In this document: piece by piece, positions 27,554-36,282 of the stretch | Position numbering within the stretch: position 1 is the stretch's first letter | Layout of the letters: every line of letters starts with the position of its first letter | Origin: an uncultured bacterium | Lineage (GTDB): Bacteria; Krumholzibacteriota; Krumholzibacteriia; LZORAL124-64-63 | Assembly (NCBI GenBank): GCA_903912525.1 | Contig: CAIWHK010000009.1 | Location: 186,001-250,000, forward strand | Direction: 5' to 3' | DNA: 64,000 nt | Notes under the pieces: generated by a model | What the model was told of the DNA's origin: nothing | Database searches by the model: none | Seen by the model: the letters and a program-made list of their open reading frames with translations, nothing else | Position numbers and translations under genes: made by a program

Positions 27554-28677
27554 CGCGCCGCCGTGGGCGTGGCGCCCGGGTGGAGCGCCAACGCGAGGTC
27601 GATGTATTCCTCGACGAAGCCAGCGCCGGCGAGATCGATCCCCAGCATCTGCGCGCGCTCGCGGTTCACGATGATGGCGCCCCTGCCGGGAGCGGTGGCC
27701 GGAATCCCGGCCGGGACACGGGCCCCCACAAGGATGTCGTGGGCGACCTTCATGGCCTCGTAGGCCTGCTTGTATCCCGAGTCGTCGACGGTCAGGAGCA
27801 TTCCCTCGGCGGCGAACTGCCGTTCCTGTCCGCAATCCGGCTTCTTCACGTTCTGCAGGTACCAGGAACCCAGCACCATGGGATCCACGGCCTTGCCGTC
27901 CTCGTCCTGGATGGTGTTGTGATTCAGGACGAAGAAGGCATCGACATTGCCGCTCAGCCGGACAGCCTCGGATTTCCAGACGGCAACCGAGTTCGTGACC
28001 ACGCTTCCCGCGAGTTCAAGGGGGAGCTTCCCGTCGCGGGCCAGGTTCTGCAGTTCCTTCGCCTTGGAGCGGCCGGTCTCCGAGTCGTCGGAGAGGATGG
28101 CGAAAGTCCGCAGGCCCGGGACGAGTTTCTTCAGGTACTGCAGGCATTCCAGGACGTAGCCGGCCTGGTAGATGCCGGTCACGTTGTGGCCGGGATGTTC
28201 GACCGAGTCCAGCAGGCCGTATTTGAGCGGCGTGCCGTTGACGCCCCAGAAGACGACGGGGATGGGCGTGTCGATGAACTGGTTGCCGATGACATTGGCC
28301 GCGTTGTCGTCGCCGAGGAGAATCATGTCGGGCTTGAAGGCCCGGATCTCGTCCACGATATGGGCGGCAGCCTGGGCGATTTCACTCCGGTCCGAGTGTC
28401 GCTTCGTGTCCATCCAGGCTTTCTTGACGACCGCCCGCGACGTTTCGACATCGTCGTTGCGACTGTACTCCGCCGATTGTTCGTCGGTGTCGAAGTACTT
28501 GAGATCGCGCATGGCGGCGCACAGTCCCTTGTTCGTGTCCTGTGACCAGAGGTATTCGCGGTGATAGCTGCTGACGACGAAGATCCGCGCCTTCTTCGGC
28601 TGCGCCGGGGCCGCGTTGCCCGCGACCGCAAGAAGGGCGGCGGCGGCCAGCCCGAGCCATTTCACGCTTCGATGCAT
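27550..28677 (-). CDS. Periplasmic ABC-type substrate-binding protein (ABC_sub_bind family)
   Basis: 375 residues with a signal peptide (LGLAAAALLAVAGNAAPAQ). The body fits the TrpX/ABC_sub_bind group: ARIFVVSSYHREYLWSQD, PDMILLGDDNAANVIGNQF, TPIPVVFWGVNG and GLRTFAILSDDSETG. No permease or ATPase gene is near. It is translationally coupled to a histidine kinase, so a signalling role in presenting a ligand to the kinase is more likely than transport. The ligand is unknown. Confidence 0.85.
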
Positions 28678-29045
28678 CGGCAGTTCTCCTCGTGCTCCGA
28701 GGCCTGTGTCCTCGGGTGGCGCGCCATCGGATTCGCGATCAGCATTCGCGACGGGACCGGCATGGGGTTCCCCACACTCCGGTTTACGCGGGAATTGTTC
28801 GCTGGGATATCGTCTTAATTGGTAGGATATTGAACGTCAATGTTCGGTGCTGTCGGCGGTCAAGACGACAATCAACTCATTGATCAACGATGAGATACGA
28901 CCGAGTACAGGACATCCAACCACCCATTCCGTCTCTCGCGGACACACCGCCCGCCGGTCCGAAGGCTGTTGCAACGCACCGGCCACTTCAGTTATCATGG
29001 ACTACTTAGATCTTGATTCGCGGCTCCGCCCCAAGGAGAACCCCC
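28678..29045. other. Intergenic region between divergent genes, with a candidate promoter
   Basis: 368 bp without a convincing gene. A candidate rightward promoter for the 29046 gene is TTGCAA (28969-28974), 18 bases, TATCAT (28993-28998). A small dyad, GAAC and GTTC around six bases, lies near 28830-28843 with a TTGACG on the minus strand that may serve the leftward operon. The rest shows nothing I can name. Confidence 0.4.
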
Positions 29046-29849
29046 ATGCGCATCCCCATCGCCTTCTGTGGCATCGCTTTAGCGTTGGCCCTGGCCGGTC
29101 CGGCCGCCGCCGGTAATCCCATTCCGGGCGTCGGCATCGTCGTCAAGAGGAACCCCGGCTCCGGAGGCAACTTCGCCGCGCCCGGCCTGCCCCCGATCCC
29201 CGCGGGCTTCTTCGGCCCCGGCTCCGAGCCGTTCGCCGGCGCAGTCGGCCTGGAGTCAGCATGCAGCGCCCTGTGCGGCCACTGTGACGCCGACTGCAAC
29301 GGCGGGCCGGATGACCGGCTCGACTACGTCGAGAACACCGACACCGGGATCTTCGCCATGGAACTGGCGCCCGTGCACCTCTATTCGGCGGCGCCGATCC
29401 AGGTCGCCGTGAACGGCGTCGTGTCGTTCTTCGACGTCTTCATGGAGCTCAGCTGCCCGGGCCCGGCGCCGGGCGCCCGCATCCCCGGTTCACTGCAACT
29501 GCCGCCCGGCGCGACGTTCGCGCCGGGGACCTCATCGGTCGTGGTCGCCAGTTCGCTCGACGTGCACGCGCGGTTCACGTTCACCGATGCCGCCACCGGC
29601 GCCGCCGTCGGGCAGGCCATCGAGCAGGACTTCCACCTGGTCCTTCAGGAGAGCAACCTTCCCATCGCGCGCCTGGCCGACGGGACCCCGGCAGGAAAGA
29701 TCGTGCTCGGCCAGGACGGGCCCACCGCGGTGCCGTTCACCTATGCCAGCGCGGGGGGAGCGCTGGTCGTGCAGTTCAAGTCGCTGACCGAGGCGGCCGT
29801 CGGCGACCAGAGCGCCAGCTGGGGCTCGCTCAAGAGTCTGTTCCGCTAG
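29046..29849 (+). CDS. Secreted protein with WG-x-x-K C-terminal tail
   Basis: 267 residues from ATG 29046, with AAGGAG upstream. The signal peptide is IAFCGIALALALAGPAAA. A Cys-rich segment, CSALCGHCDADCNGG (about residues 78-92), may bind metal or form disulfides. The rest is beta-rich, with no family I recognise. It ends SWGSLKSLFR at the stop, the tail shared with the proteins at 11639-12205 and 58445-59155. It faces the small 29905 gene tail to tail. Confidence 0.8.
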   Translation: MRIPIAFCGIALALALAGPAAAGNPIPGVGIVVKRNPGSGGNFAAPGLPPIPAGFFGPGSEPFAGAVGLESACSALCGHCDADCNGGPDDRLDYVENTDTGIFAMELAPVHLYSAAPIQVAVNGVVSFFDVFMELSCPGPAPGARIPGSLQLPPGATFAPGTSSVVVASSLDVHARFTFTDAATGAAVGQAIEQDFHLVLQESNLPIARLADGTPAGKIVLGQDGPTAVPFTYASAGGALVVQFKSLTEAAVGDQSASWGSLKSLFR

Positions 29850-29876
29850 TATAGAATGGCGCTTCGCGTCATGTGC

Positions 29877-29899
29877 GGGGTTCGGTTGGTCCGGGCCCC
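29877..29899. terminator. Hairpin between convergent genes
   Basis: GGGGTTCGG (29877-29885), loop of five, CCGGGCCCC (29891-29899), a 9-bp stem with two G-T pairs. It sits between the convergent stops at 29849 and 29905, so it may end both transcripts. There is no strong T-run. Confidence 0.4.
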
Positions 29900-29904
29900 G
29901 TTCC

Positions 29905-30129
29905 TTATCTCTCGTTGCCTCGCTTGAAGTTCCCCGTCGCCTTCGCCAGCACCAGCTGCGCCGCTGATCCTTCGAGGCCATCCATCCGGGCGAGGAACCT
30001 TTCGGCTTCCTTGCCCGCCAGCGTCGTGACGTGCCGGCCCGCCCGATACAACCGGACGTGTCCATCCTTGGCGGCCTGGTAGCTGAACACGTCCTCGTCC
30101 AGCCTGCCGCGTCGATCCGTGGTGCCCAT
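29905..30129 (-). CDS. Small conserved protein of unknown function
   Basis: 74 residues from ATG 30129. The sequence DEDVFSYQAAKDGHVRLYR, then GRHVTTLAGKEAERFLARM and LVLAKATGNFKRGNER, is of a compact type found as short uncharacterised proteins in many bacteria. The pattern R-GRHVTTLAGK-A and the ending ATGNFKRGNE are its conserved parts. No membrane segment or catalytic motif is visible. It probably folds as a small alpha/beta protein. Function unknown. Confidence 0.7.
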   Translation of the reverse strand: MGTTDRRGRLDEDVFSYQAAKDGHVRLYRAGRHVTTLAGKEAERFLARMDGLEGSAAQLVLAKATGNFKRGNER

Positions 30130-30211
30130 GGGCGATGTCCTTTGCCGAAAGGGGAGGTGAAGGAGTGAAAGGACACATACTTCCGAAACGAATCGCCCGC
30201 CCGGCTCGCCC

Positions 30212-31744
30212 TCAGTCCAGCGCCGCCACGCGCCACAGCGGCAACTCGTCGCCCAGTCGCGGCGTCGGCAACAATCCGTTCTCGACCGCTCCGTCGTCGC
30301 TCTCCGGCTCGCAAAGATAGGACGCGATCGCCGCCAACGGCTGGTCCATCGGCACCAGCATGGCGCCCGGGAACGCAACGCGGGATGCCCGGCGCCACGA
30401 CACCGACAGTTCACCCACCGCCGCCGCCTCCAGGATGGCCCGGCCCCCGACCAGTCCCATGCCCTCGACCACCGGCGCCTCGACCTCGTACGCGCCCGCC
30501 GCCTCGCGCACCGCCAGCCCGTGCAACCGCAGGTGCTCGCCCAGCGCGCGCGGCACCAGGTACGCCGCTGGCCTTTCCACCACCTTCGTCCCCACGAACC
30601 GCCCCAGGTACGGCAACGTCACTGAGCACGGCTCGCCGTCCAGGGTGCGCGGCGTCCGCGTCAGGATCTCGACGGGCTCGGCGCAGCGTTCGAGCGCATA
30701 GCGGATGGCGATCCGGTCGCGCGGCGCCTGGCTCAGCGCCACCGTCTGCACCACCTCGTCGCCGTGCGCCGCGACATACCGCAGCGTCTCGAGCATGAAC
30801 GCATAAGCCGTGCGCACGCGCTCGCTGAACGGGATGTAGCTGTAGCACTCCAGCAGCAGGTCCATGCGGCTGGTCAGCCCGCGGTAGTTGCTGCCGAATC
30901 GCGGATGGTGCGGGTACGTCATCCACCCCTCGCCCACGGCCGTCGCAGGTTCGGCTTCGCCGCCCGCGTCCAGCACGCGCTCGTCCTCGACGAAGTTGCC
31001 GTACCAGCCCGCGTCCAGGCCGTGGTTCGCGCGCAGCGCCGCCGTCACCGGCGGCAGCAGGCGATCGCGCATGTAGCGAATGGGCTCCTCGCGGCCGCTC
31101 TCGATCGTGTGCGGGATGTCGTACGTCATCGAGAAGCGGTGCACCGAGCCGTTCGTGGCGTGGTTGTCGATGGTCAGGTCGGCCGCCCACGGCTGGCAGA
31201 CGCGCGTCTGCAGCAGGCGCATCTCGGCCGACGCGAACTTCAGGTAGTCGCGGTTCAGGTTGATCTTCGCGGCGTTCTCGCGCGTGCCCACGCCGCTGTC
31301 GGGGCCCAGCTGGCCCATCAGCTTCGGTAGGTGCAGCGCGCGGTTGCCCGGGTCGATGGCGTCGTTGCCGTCGGGATTGAACAGCGGCACGATCACCAGC
31401 GTCACGTTCTCGAGGATCTGCGCCGCATCCAGGCCCGGCTTGCCGGCGAGCAGGTCGCGCACCAGCATCAGGCAGCCTTCCTTGCCCTCCACCTCGCCCG
31501 GATGGATGCCGCTGACGACCAGCACGACCGGACGGCCCAGGCGGCGCGCTTCCGCGGGCGTCTTCGCGCCGGCCGAGGACAGCACCAGCAGCGGCAGTTC
31601 GCGCCCCCCGGGGCTGGCGCCGAAGTTCGTCACGTGCAGGCGCGGGTCGCCCATCGCTGTGAGCCCGGCGATGAAGGCCATCACGTCGGCGTGCAGGCTC
31701 GTGTACTCGTAGTCGCTCGACTCGGCGCGGGTCAGCAGGGCCAT
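30212..31744 (-). CDS. M14-family zinc carboxypeptidase-like protein
   Basis: 510 residues from ATG 31744, chosen because GGAGGAA lies 9 bases upstream (an in-frame GTG at 31753 is too close to it). The first two zinc ligands are His81 and Glu84 in SGIHPGEVEGKEG. The third is the His of TIDNHATNGS near residue 190. ECYSYIPF holds a likely catalytic Glu. No signal peptide is seen, so it may act in the cytoplasm. The C-terminal 150 residues form an extra domain. Members remove C-terminal residues from peptides or act on cell-wall peptides. Confidence 0.85.
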   Translation of the reverse strand: MALLTRAESSDYEYTSLHADVMAFIAGLTAMGDPRLHVTNFGASPGGRELPLLVLSSAGAKTPAEARRLGRPVVLVVSGIHPGEVEGKEGCLMLVRDLLAGKPGLDAAQILENVTLVIVPLFNPDGNDAIDPGNRALHLPKLMGQLGPDSGVGTRENAAKINLNRDYLKFASAEMRLLQTRVCQPWAADLTIDNHATNGSVHRFSMTYDIPHTIESGREEPIRYMRDRLLPPVTAALRANHGLDAGWYGNFVEDERVLDAGGEAEPATAVGEGWMTYPHHPRFGSNYRGLTSRMDLLLECYSYIPFSERVRTAYAFMLETLRYVAAHGDEVVQTVALSQAPRDRIAIRYALERCAEPVEILTRTPRTLDGEPCSVTLPYLGRFVGTKVVERPAAYLVPRALGEHLRLHGLAVREAAGAYEVEAPVVEGMGLVGGRAILEAAAVGELSVSWRRASRVAFPGAMLVPMDQPLAAIASYLCEPESDDGAVENGLLPTPRLGDELPLWRVAALD

Positions 31745-32259
31745 GCGGGTCACTTCCTCCGTAAGGCATCTGGGAGCGGTACCGCGCCCTGACCGCGCCG
31801 AAGGAGAGATCCTCGACGGGATCCGGCCAGTAGTTCACCGCGAACACCGGCTGCTCGGCATCGCCGCTCGCAACCGGATGAAGATACCACAGGCGGCCGT
31901 GCCCGGGACTTGCGCCGGCGCAAGTCGCGCCCGCCGGCTCCGCGCGACGGCAAATCACACAAAATTTTATCCAATTCCAATTGTCAACGAATGCGATATT
32001 CCATCAACTATATTATTTCCCAGTGTTTGCATAACTTTGATTTTCAATTGTCAATGTCGGCAAGTTGCGGTTCAATGGAGCGGTCCGGAGTTCGATCACG
32101 AGCGGTGTCGGGGGACGCCACGTTTCATCCGGACTGGATTTTCACTCGTCAGCCAGGAAAGCCCGCAGGCTCGACAGGGGCCCGGCCACCGCACGGAGGA
32201 CACCATCAAAGGCGCTCCCGGACACGTCCGGACCAGGCGCCGTTGCCCGGAGGTCCGCC
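31745..32259. other. Divergent AT-rich intergenic region
   Basis: 515 bp without a gene. Its left part carries palindrome copy 5 (31908-31925). From about 31955 to 32060 it is strongly AT-rich against the surrounding high-GC DNA. This part carries a direct repeat of CAATTGTCAA at 31978-31987 and 32045-32054. The second copy contains TTGTCA, 17 bases before TTCAAT (32071-32076), a weak promoter candidate for the cytolysin-like gene. Confidence 0.45.
31908..31925. repeat. 18-bp intergenic palindrome, copy 5
   Basis: ACTTGCGCCGGCGCAAGT, perfect, between the divergent starts at 31744 and 32260. Confidence 0.9.
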
Positions 32260-33951
32260 ATGTCGACCCGTTCCGGCGCCCGCCCGAACATCCGCATCCC
32301 AGTCATCGCCTTCACATGTTGCCTGCTCATCGTCGCGATGCTCACCAGCTGCTCGGAAGACCCCGCCAAGGTGAACCCCGCCGACGACGTCGACACCTAC
32401 GTCAACTCGCTGGGCACCTTCGACGACCCGCCCCCGGACAACACCGGCGAGCACGTCCTGAAGGACGCCCACGCTGACTCCAACCTCGAGCCGGGTGTCG
32501 GGCGCTTCATTTGCGAAGTGTCCGACTACCGCATGGACAAGAACCTGCACGAGACGACCGTCTTCAACGCCAACGACCTGTCGCTGTGGCCGGGCGCCCT
32601 GGTGCGCGGCGGCGACCTCGACAACGGGTTGCTCAATCCCATCGTCGTCGGCCGCGCGCCCGTCACCGTCGGCACCGACCTGACGGGCCTGACGGCCGAG
32701 CAGGGCTCGCGCACCGTCGCCTCGCCGAACCAGCTGACCGTCGGCGGCGCCATCAACGAGATCGTCAGCGCCTACATCGCCGGTCCGGGCGGCGGCCAGG
32801 TCGGCGCGCGCCTGAGCTTCGACGAGACCTTCGTCGAGGACTTCAGCCAATCGATGCTCGACCTCAGCATCTCGATGTCGTGGTCGGGCTGGGGCTCGGG
32901 CAGCCTGCAGTCCGATTTCTCGGCCTCGACCGAGGAGTTCAATTCCAGCTACCTGTGCCGCTTCTCGCAGGCCTACTTCACCGCCTCGGTGGTGCCGCCG
33001 GCCCGCCCGCACGACATGTTTGCCGAAACCACGGAGGTCTCCGACCTCGGCGGCTACATGGACGCCGACGACCCGCCGTGCTACGTCAGCTCCGTCACCT
33101 ACGGTCGGGTGGGCTTCCTGTCGATCCACTCGTACGCGAGCAAGGACTCGGTCGAGATGGCGGTCAAGGGCGCCTTCAGCAGCATGGGCTTCGATGTCCA
33201 GGGCAGCCTCGACGCCGCCTTCACGCGCATCCTCAACCAGTCGGAGATCAAGATCCTCGTGCGCGGCGGCACCGCCTCCGACGGCGTGCTGCCCATCGTC
33301 GGCGACCGTATCCAGGGCATGTACGACTGGATCGTCGGCGGCGCCGAGCTGACCAGGGCCAGCGACGCCGTGCCCATCTCGTACACGACGCGCTACCTGA
33401 AGGACAACCGCCTGGCCTCGTTCGCCTACGCCAACGAATGGAGCACCGAGGAGTGCGCGCCGGCGACACTGCTGTGGCAGGTCAACGTGCCGAAGCTGTC
33501 CTGCGTGCTGGCCAATGACGGGAGCAGCGACTACGACGAGGAGACGTACTACACCTTCGATCTGCAGTACCAGCCCTTCGAGGGCGCCGCGATCGTCACC
33601 GAGACCATCGCCTCGCGGCCCGAGGAATCGTACGTCCAGATCTCCGAGGGCGGGTCGTACACGATCACCGATGGCTGGCGCAATGTCTGGCTGCCGGAAA
33701 GGGCGGGCGCGAAGATGCGCCTGCACATCGCGGTCTACGACTATGACGCCAGCTCGGCCAACGAACAGCTCGGCAACTTCTGGACCGACTGGTACGCGTG
33801 GCCCGACTGGCGCTCTGCCAGCGCCTGCGCGTTCCCGGCCGGATTCCCGACGCCGGGCGGACCTGCGGCCACCTGCTCGCGGCACATGATGGACAGCGGC
33901 GGCGACATGGTCGTCGACTGGTCGATCCGGTTGCTGACACCGCCGAAGTAG
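32260..33951 (+). CDS. Cholesterol-dependent-cytolysin-like (thiol-activated cytolysin family) lipoprotein
   Basis: 563 residues from ATG 32260, preceded by GGAGG. A lipoprotein signal ends in LTSC (Cys31). The body follows the cytolysin pore-forming fold in order: NDLSLWPGALVRG and NPIVVGRAPVTVGTDL, then YVSSVTYGRVGFLSIHS, then QSEIKILVRGGTASDG, then DAVPISYTTRYLKDN. These match the conserved blocks of thiol-activated cytolysins. The Trp-rich undecapeptide for cholesterol binding is absent from the C-terminal part. It therefore resembles the CDC-like proteins of FCB bacteria, whose targets may be other bacteria. No partner gene of that system is seen beside it. Confidence 0.85.
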   Translation: MSTRSGARPNIRIPVIAFTCCLLIVAMLTSCSEDPAKVNPADDVDTYVNSLGTFDDPPPDNTGEHVLKDAHADSNLEPGVGRFICEVSDYRMDKNLHETTVFNANDLSLWPGALVRGGDLDNGLLNPIVVGRAPVTVGTDLTGLTAEQGSRTVASPNQLTVGGAINEIVSAYIAGPGGGQVGARLSFDETFVEDFSQSMLDLSISMSWSGWGSGSLQSDFSASTEEFNSSYLCRFSQAYFTASVVPPARPHDMFAETTEVSDLGGYMDADDPPCYVSSVTYGRVGFLSIHSYASKDSVEMAVKGAFSSMGFDVQGSLDAAFTRILNQSEIKILVRGGTASDGVLPIVGDRIQGMYDWIVGGAELTRASDAVPISYTTRYLKDNRLASFAYANEWSTEECAPATLLWQVNVPKLSCVLANDGSSDYDEETYYTFDLQYQPFEGAAIVTETIASRPEESYVQISEGGSYTITDGWRNVWLPERAGAKMRLHIAVYDYDASSANEQLGNFWTDWYAWPDWRSASACAFPAGFPTPGGPAATCSRHMMDSGGDMVVDWSIRLLTPPK

Positions 33952-33981
33952 GCGGCATCGCACGACAGGGCGACAAGAGCG

Positions 33982-34006
33982 GCCGCCGGGAGAGCCTCCC
34001 GGCGGC
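33982..34006 (+). terminator. Hairpin downstream of the cytolysin-like gene
   Basis: GCCGCCGGGAG (33982-33992), three-base loop, CTCCCGGCGGC (33996-34006): a perfect 11-bp stem 31 bases past the stop. It lacks a T-run, so termination is likely but not certain. Confidence 0.5.
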
Positions 34007-34164
34007 TGCGTGCTGCCGTCCAGCGCCGTCAGGTTGTCGATCGAGCCGTCGTCGGCGCGGAAGAACGTCGCGCCGGTGCCGGTCGCGCACGCCACTTTCA
34101 GCCGGGAGCCCTCTCCATATTGTCGGGGCGAGGCCGCAATGACTGGGTTGTGCCGCTGAAATTG

Positions 34165-34201
34165 TGTCCGGCCGCGCCGCAGATGGGCGCGGCCGGTTTT
34201 C
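34165..34201 (+). terminator. Terminator at the left end of the insertion sequence
   Basis: GGCCGCGCC (34170-34178) pairs with GGCGCGGCC (34186-34194) and is followed by GGTTTTC on the plus strand. It would stop transcripts entering the element from the left. Confidence 0.65.
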
Positions 34202-34210
34202 ATTCACTGA

Positions 34211-35311
34211 TCAGGCCGCGAACTTCAGCTCATGGCGCCGCTGACGCGGCAACGCTCGCGTCGTGATCGCCCGCCAGTAGTAATCAACCCAGCGTGCGGG
34301 CAAACTCGTCCGACTGACGAAGAGCCGCCGCTCCAACAGCTCTTCGACAGTCACGCGGTGATCCATCGCTCCCCGAACCTCGGCCGGCGTCGGCCCCCGC
34401 GGCCGCTTCTCCCGCCGGCTCTTCATGTAGTTCCGCCACACCAGGAACACCGCCAACCGCTCTGCGCTCGCCTGCCGACGCTTAGACCACGCGATCGTCT
34501 CACGCTTGTGGTTCGCGCTGCTGTGCCGCAGGAGCAGGTCCGCCAGATTCACAGGGAACAACGGATTGCCGGCGTCCCGGCGCTCCTTGCTCGAGGTCAC
34601 CAGATGGGTGACCTCGCATCGAAGCGCCTTGATCGCCTGCGGATAGGCCCTGTGGTCATCGCTCAGAACCGTCAGACGCGGCTGGGATCCGGCGACCACC
34701 TCGAGCAGGTGCTTGACGTCCTTGCACACCGCCTTCGGGTCCGGGCGACCCAGCACTGCCTCCAGGCGTTCACGCTTTCGCTTCTGCGCTGGCGTCATGG
34801 TCCCTGACCTGCGCACCTCACTGTCGGTGAAGTAGACCATGAAGTCGGACTCGGGCTCGATGGCCAGATGATGATGGAACGGCCAGTACTGGGAGTGCTC
34901 GAAGGAGACAAAACCGTCGATGGCGACTCGCTCTGCCGGCGACGCTGTTCTCATCTGCTCGGTGTGGTAGAGCAGGCAGTGGCGGCCTAGCCGGGCAAGC
35001 TGGCCGTCGATGGTGGAGGGCGCGACGTTCAGGTCCCTGGCGATCTGGCGGTTTGCCATGCAGCCGGTGGTCTTGGTCAGGAGCTGCGGCAGGACATCGG
35101 GGCGCTTGAGCCAGTAGGTGGTCGAAAAGGTCTGGGTGCTGAATGAGCGGCGGCAGTGCAGGCAGAGGAACCGCTGGATACAGTGTGGGGCGACCTGTCG
35201 CTCAAAGGTGCCAATGCGTTTGAAGCGCCAGCCGGCGTCCAACTGCATGTGGTATTTGCAGTTGTCGTTTGGGCAGTGGGGCGGAATGAACGAATCGTCT
35301 GTGTTGCTCAT
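34211..35311 (-). CDS. Transposase with N-terminal zinc-binding domain
   Basis: 366 residues, filling the insertion sequence. The N-terminus has a zinc-binding pattern, HCPNDNCKYH then FLCLHCRRSF, and a helix-turn-helix-like part NRQIARDLNVAPSTIDGQL. The catalytic region shows VAIDGFVSFEHSQYWPFHHH and LTVLSDDHRAYPQAI, with Asp residues placed as in DDE transposases. The zinc region recalls IS1/IS1595-type InsA domains, but I cannot fix the IS family. The frame is intact, so the element may still be active. Confidence 0.78.
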   Translation of the reverse strand: MSNTDDSFIPPHCPNDNCKYHMQLDAGWRFKRIGTFERQVAPHCIQRFLCLHCRRSFSTQTFSTTYWLKRPDVLPQLLTKTTGCMANRQIARDLNVAPSTIDGQLARLGRHCLLYHTEQMRTASPAERVAIDGFVSFEHSQYWPFHHHLAIEPESDFMVYFTDSEVRRSGTMTPAQKRKRERLEAVLGRPDPKAVCKDVKHLLEVVAGSQPRLTVLSDDHRAYPQAIKALRCEVTHLVTSSKERRDAGNPLFPVNLADLLLRHSSANHKRETIAWSKRRQASAERLAVFLVWRNYMKSRREKRPRGPTPAEVRGAMDHRVTVEELLERRLFVSRTSLPARWVDYYWRAITTRALPRQRRHELKFAA

Positions 35312-35367
35312 GTCTGGCCCGGGCATGGCCCAGGCCAGACACAATTTCCATGGCACAACCCAGGTTT

Positions 35368-36282
35368 TCAGGCCAGCCAGGCGACTATGAGCGCGGCGTC
35401 GATCCCCGCCCACAGCCAAAGTGCCCAGTACATCCCCTGCTCGTGCGCGGCCGCATCCATGGCCGCTGCCCGCGCGCGCCAGCGCAGCAGGTGCGCAAGC
35501 CAGAGGAACATCGCCAGCGCCGGCAGCCACAGCAGCCGGGAGCGCGCGCCCGCTGCCAACGCTGCTTCGAGGGCTACCAAGGCCGCGAATCCTAGTCCCA
35601 GGGCCAGCGCCAGTGCGCCGCGGGGCCCCAGTCGGGTGCTGAGGGTGCGATCGCCCCGGGCGCGGTCCGCCTCGATCTGGTAGATCTGGGTCAGCGGGTA
35701 GAACGAGCCGAACAGCAGGGCGAAGCCCAGGCAGAGCAGGGCGGCGGGCAGCACGCCCCCCGGCACGTGCCCCGGCAGGGCCGCGCGCCCGGCCAGGAGC
35801 CCGGCCGCCGTCGTCCCGGCGCCGTAGCCGGCCATGTTCACGGCCAGGTCCAGGCCCGGCTTTCCCTTCCAGCGCGGCCGCGGGTGCGAATAGGCCACCG
35901 ACAGCAGGAGGCAGGCCGCGGTCACGGCCGCGAACGCCGGCCCGACCAGCCAGGCGCCGACCGCCACGCCGGCGGTCATCCAGGCCAGGGCGGCCCCAGC
36001 CAGCCACCGAGGGGGCTGCGGCGGCTGGCGCAGGTAGGCGACGGCGCCGGCATCGCGGTCCCAGGCGCTGTTGAAGGCCAGGGTGCCGCCGTTGAGCAGC
36101 ACCACCCAGGCCAGCCAGCCGCCCAGCAGCGGCCAGGGTGAAAGACGGGCCAGCGCGGTTGTCACGGCGGCACCCGGCGGCAGGGCCAGGGCGACGCCAA
36201 CCACAAGCTGGGCGCTGAGGATGGGCCACTGCCGGGGACGGGTCAGCCGCAGGGCGTCCGCCAGGCCCGGGCTCCTGTTCAT
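35368..36282 (-). CDS. UbiA-family prenyltransferase
   Basis: 304 residues with about eight hydrophobic segments. The first Asp-rich motif appears as NSAWDRDAG near residues 71-79 and the second as QIEADRARGDRTLSTRLG near 204-221. These sites bind Mg-prenyl diphosphate in the membrane. The loop YSHPRPRWKGKPGLDLAVN is also typical. The family attaches prenyl chains to quinone, heme or other aromatic acceptors; which one is unknown. The ATG overlaps the DUF116 gene by ATGA. The insertion sequence begins 5 bases beyond its stop. Confidence 0.88.
   Translation of the reverse strand: MNRSPGLADALRLTRPRQWPILSAQLVVGVALALPPGAAVTTALARLSPWPLLGGWLAWVVLLNGGTLAFNSAWDRDAGAVAYLRQPPQPPRWLAGAALAWMTAGVAVGAWLVGPAFAAVTAACLLLSVAYSHPRPRWKGKPGLDLAVNMAGYGAGTTAAGLLAGRAALPGHVPGGVLPAALLCLGFALLFGSFYPLTQIYQIEADRARGDRTLSTRLGPRGALALALGLGFAALVALEAALAAGARSRLLWLPALAMFLWLAHLLRWRARAAAMDAAAHEQGMYWALWLWAGIDAALIVAWLA

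Larger units (their letters stand above)
34143..35363 (-). mobile_element. Insertion sequence with 31-bp terminal inverted repeats
   Basis: The left end (34143-34173) and the complement of the right end (35333-35363) agree at 27 of 31 positions; both begin CTGGGTTGTGCC and share GAAATTGTGTC. The element holds a single transposase gene. I find no target-site duplication: the left flank is CAATGA and the right flank GTTTTC. An old insertion or a later rearrangement would explain that. A hairpin terminator overlaps the left end. Confidence 0.85.

Noticed and set aside
34020-34110. Coding remnant on the minus strand left of the insertion sequence (ATGTGATFFRADDGSIDNL)
   Set aside because: The phrase looks protein-like, but the frame is short, lacks a start and ends soon after. 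It stays a possibility only.
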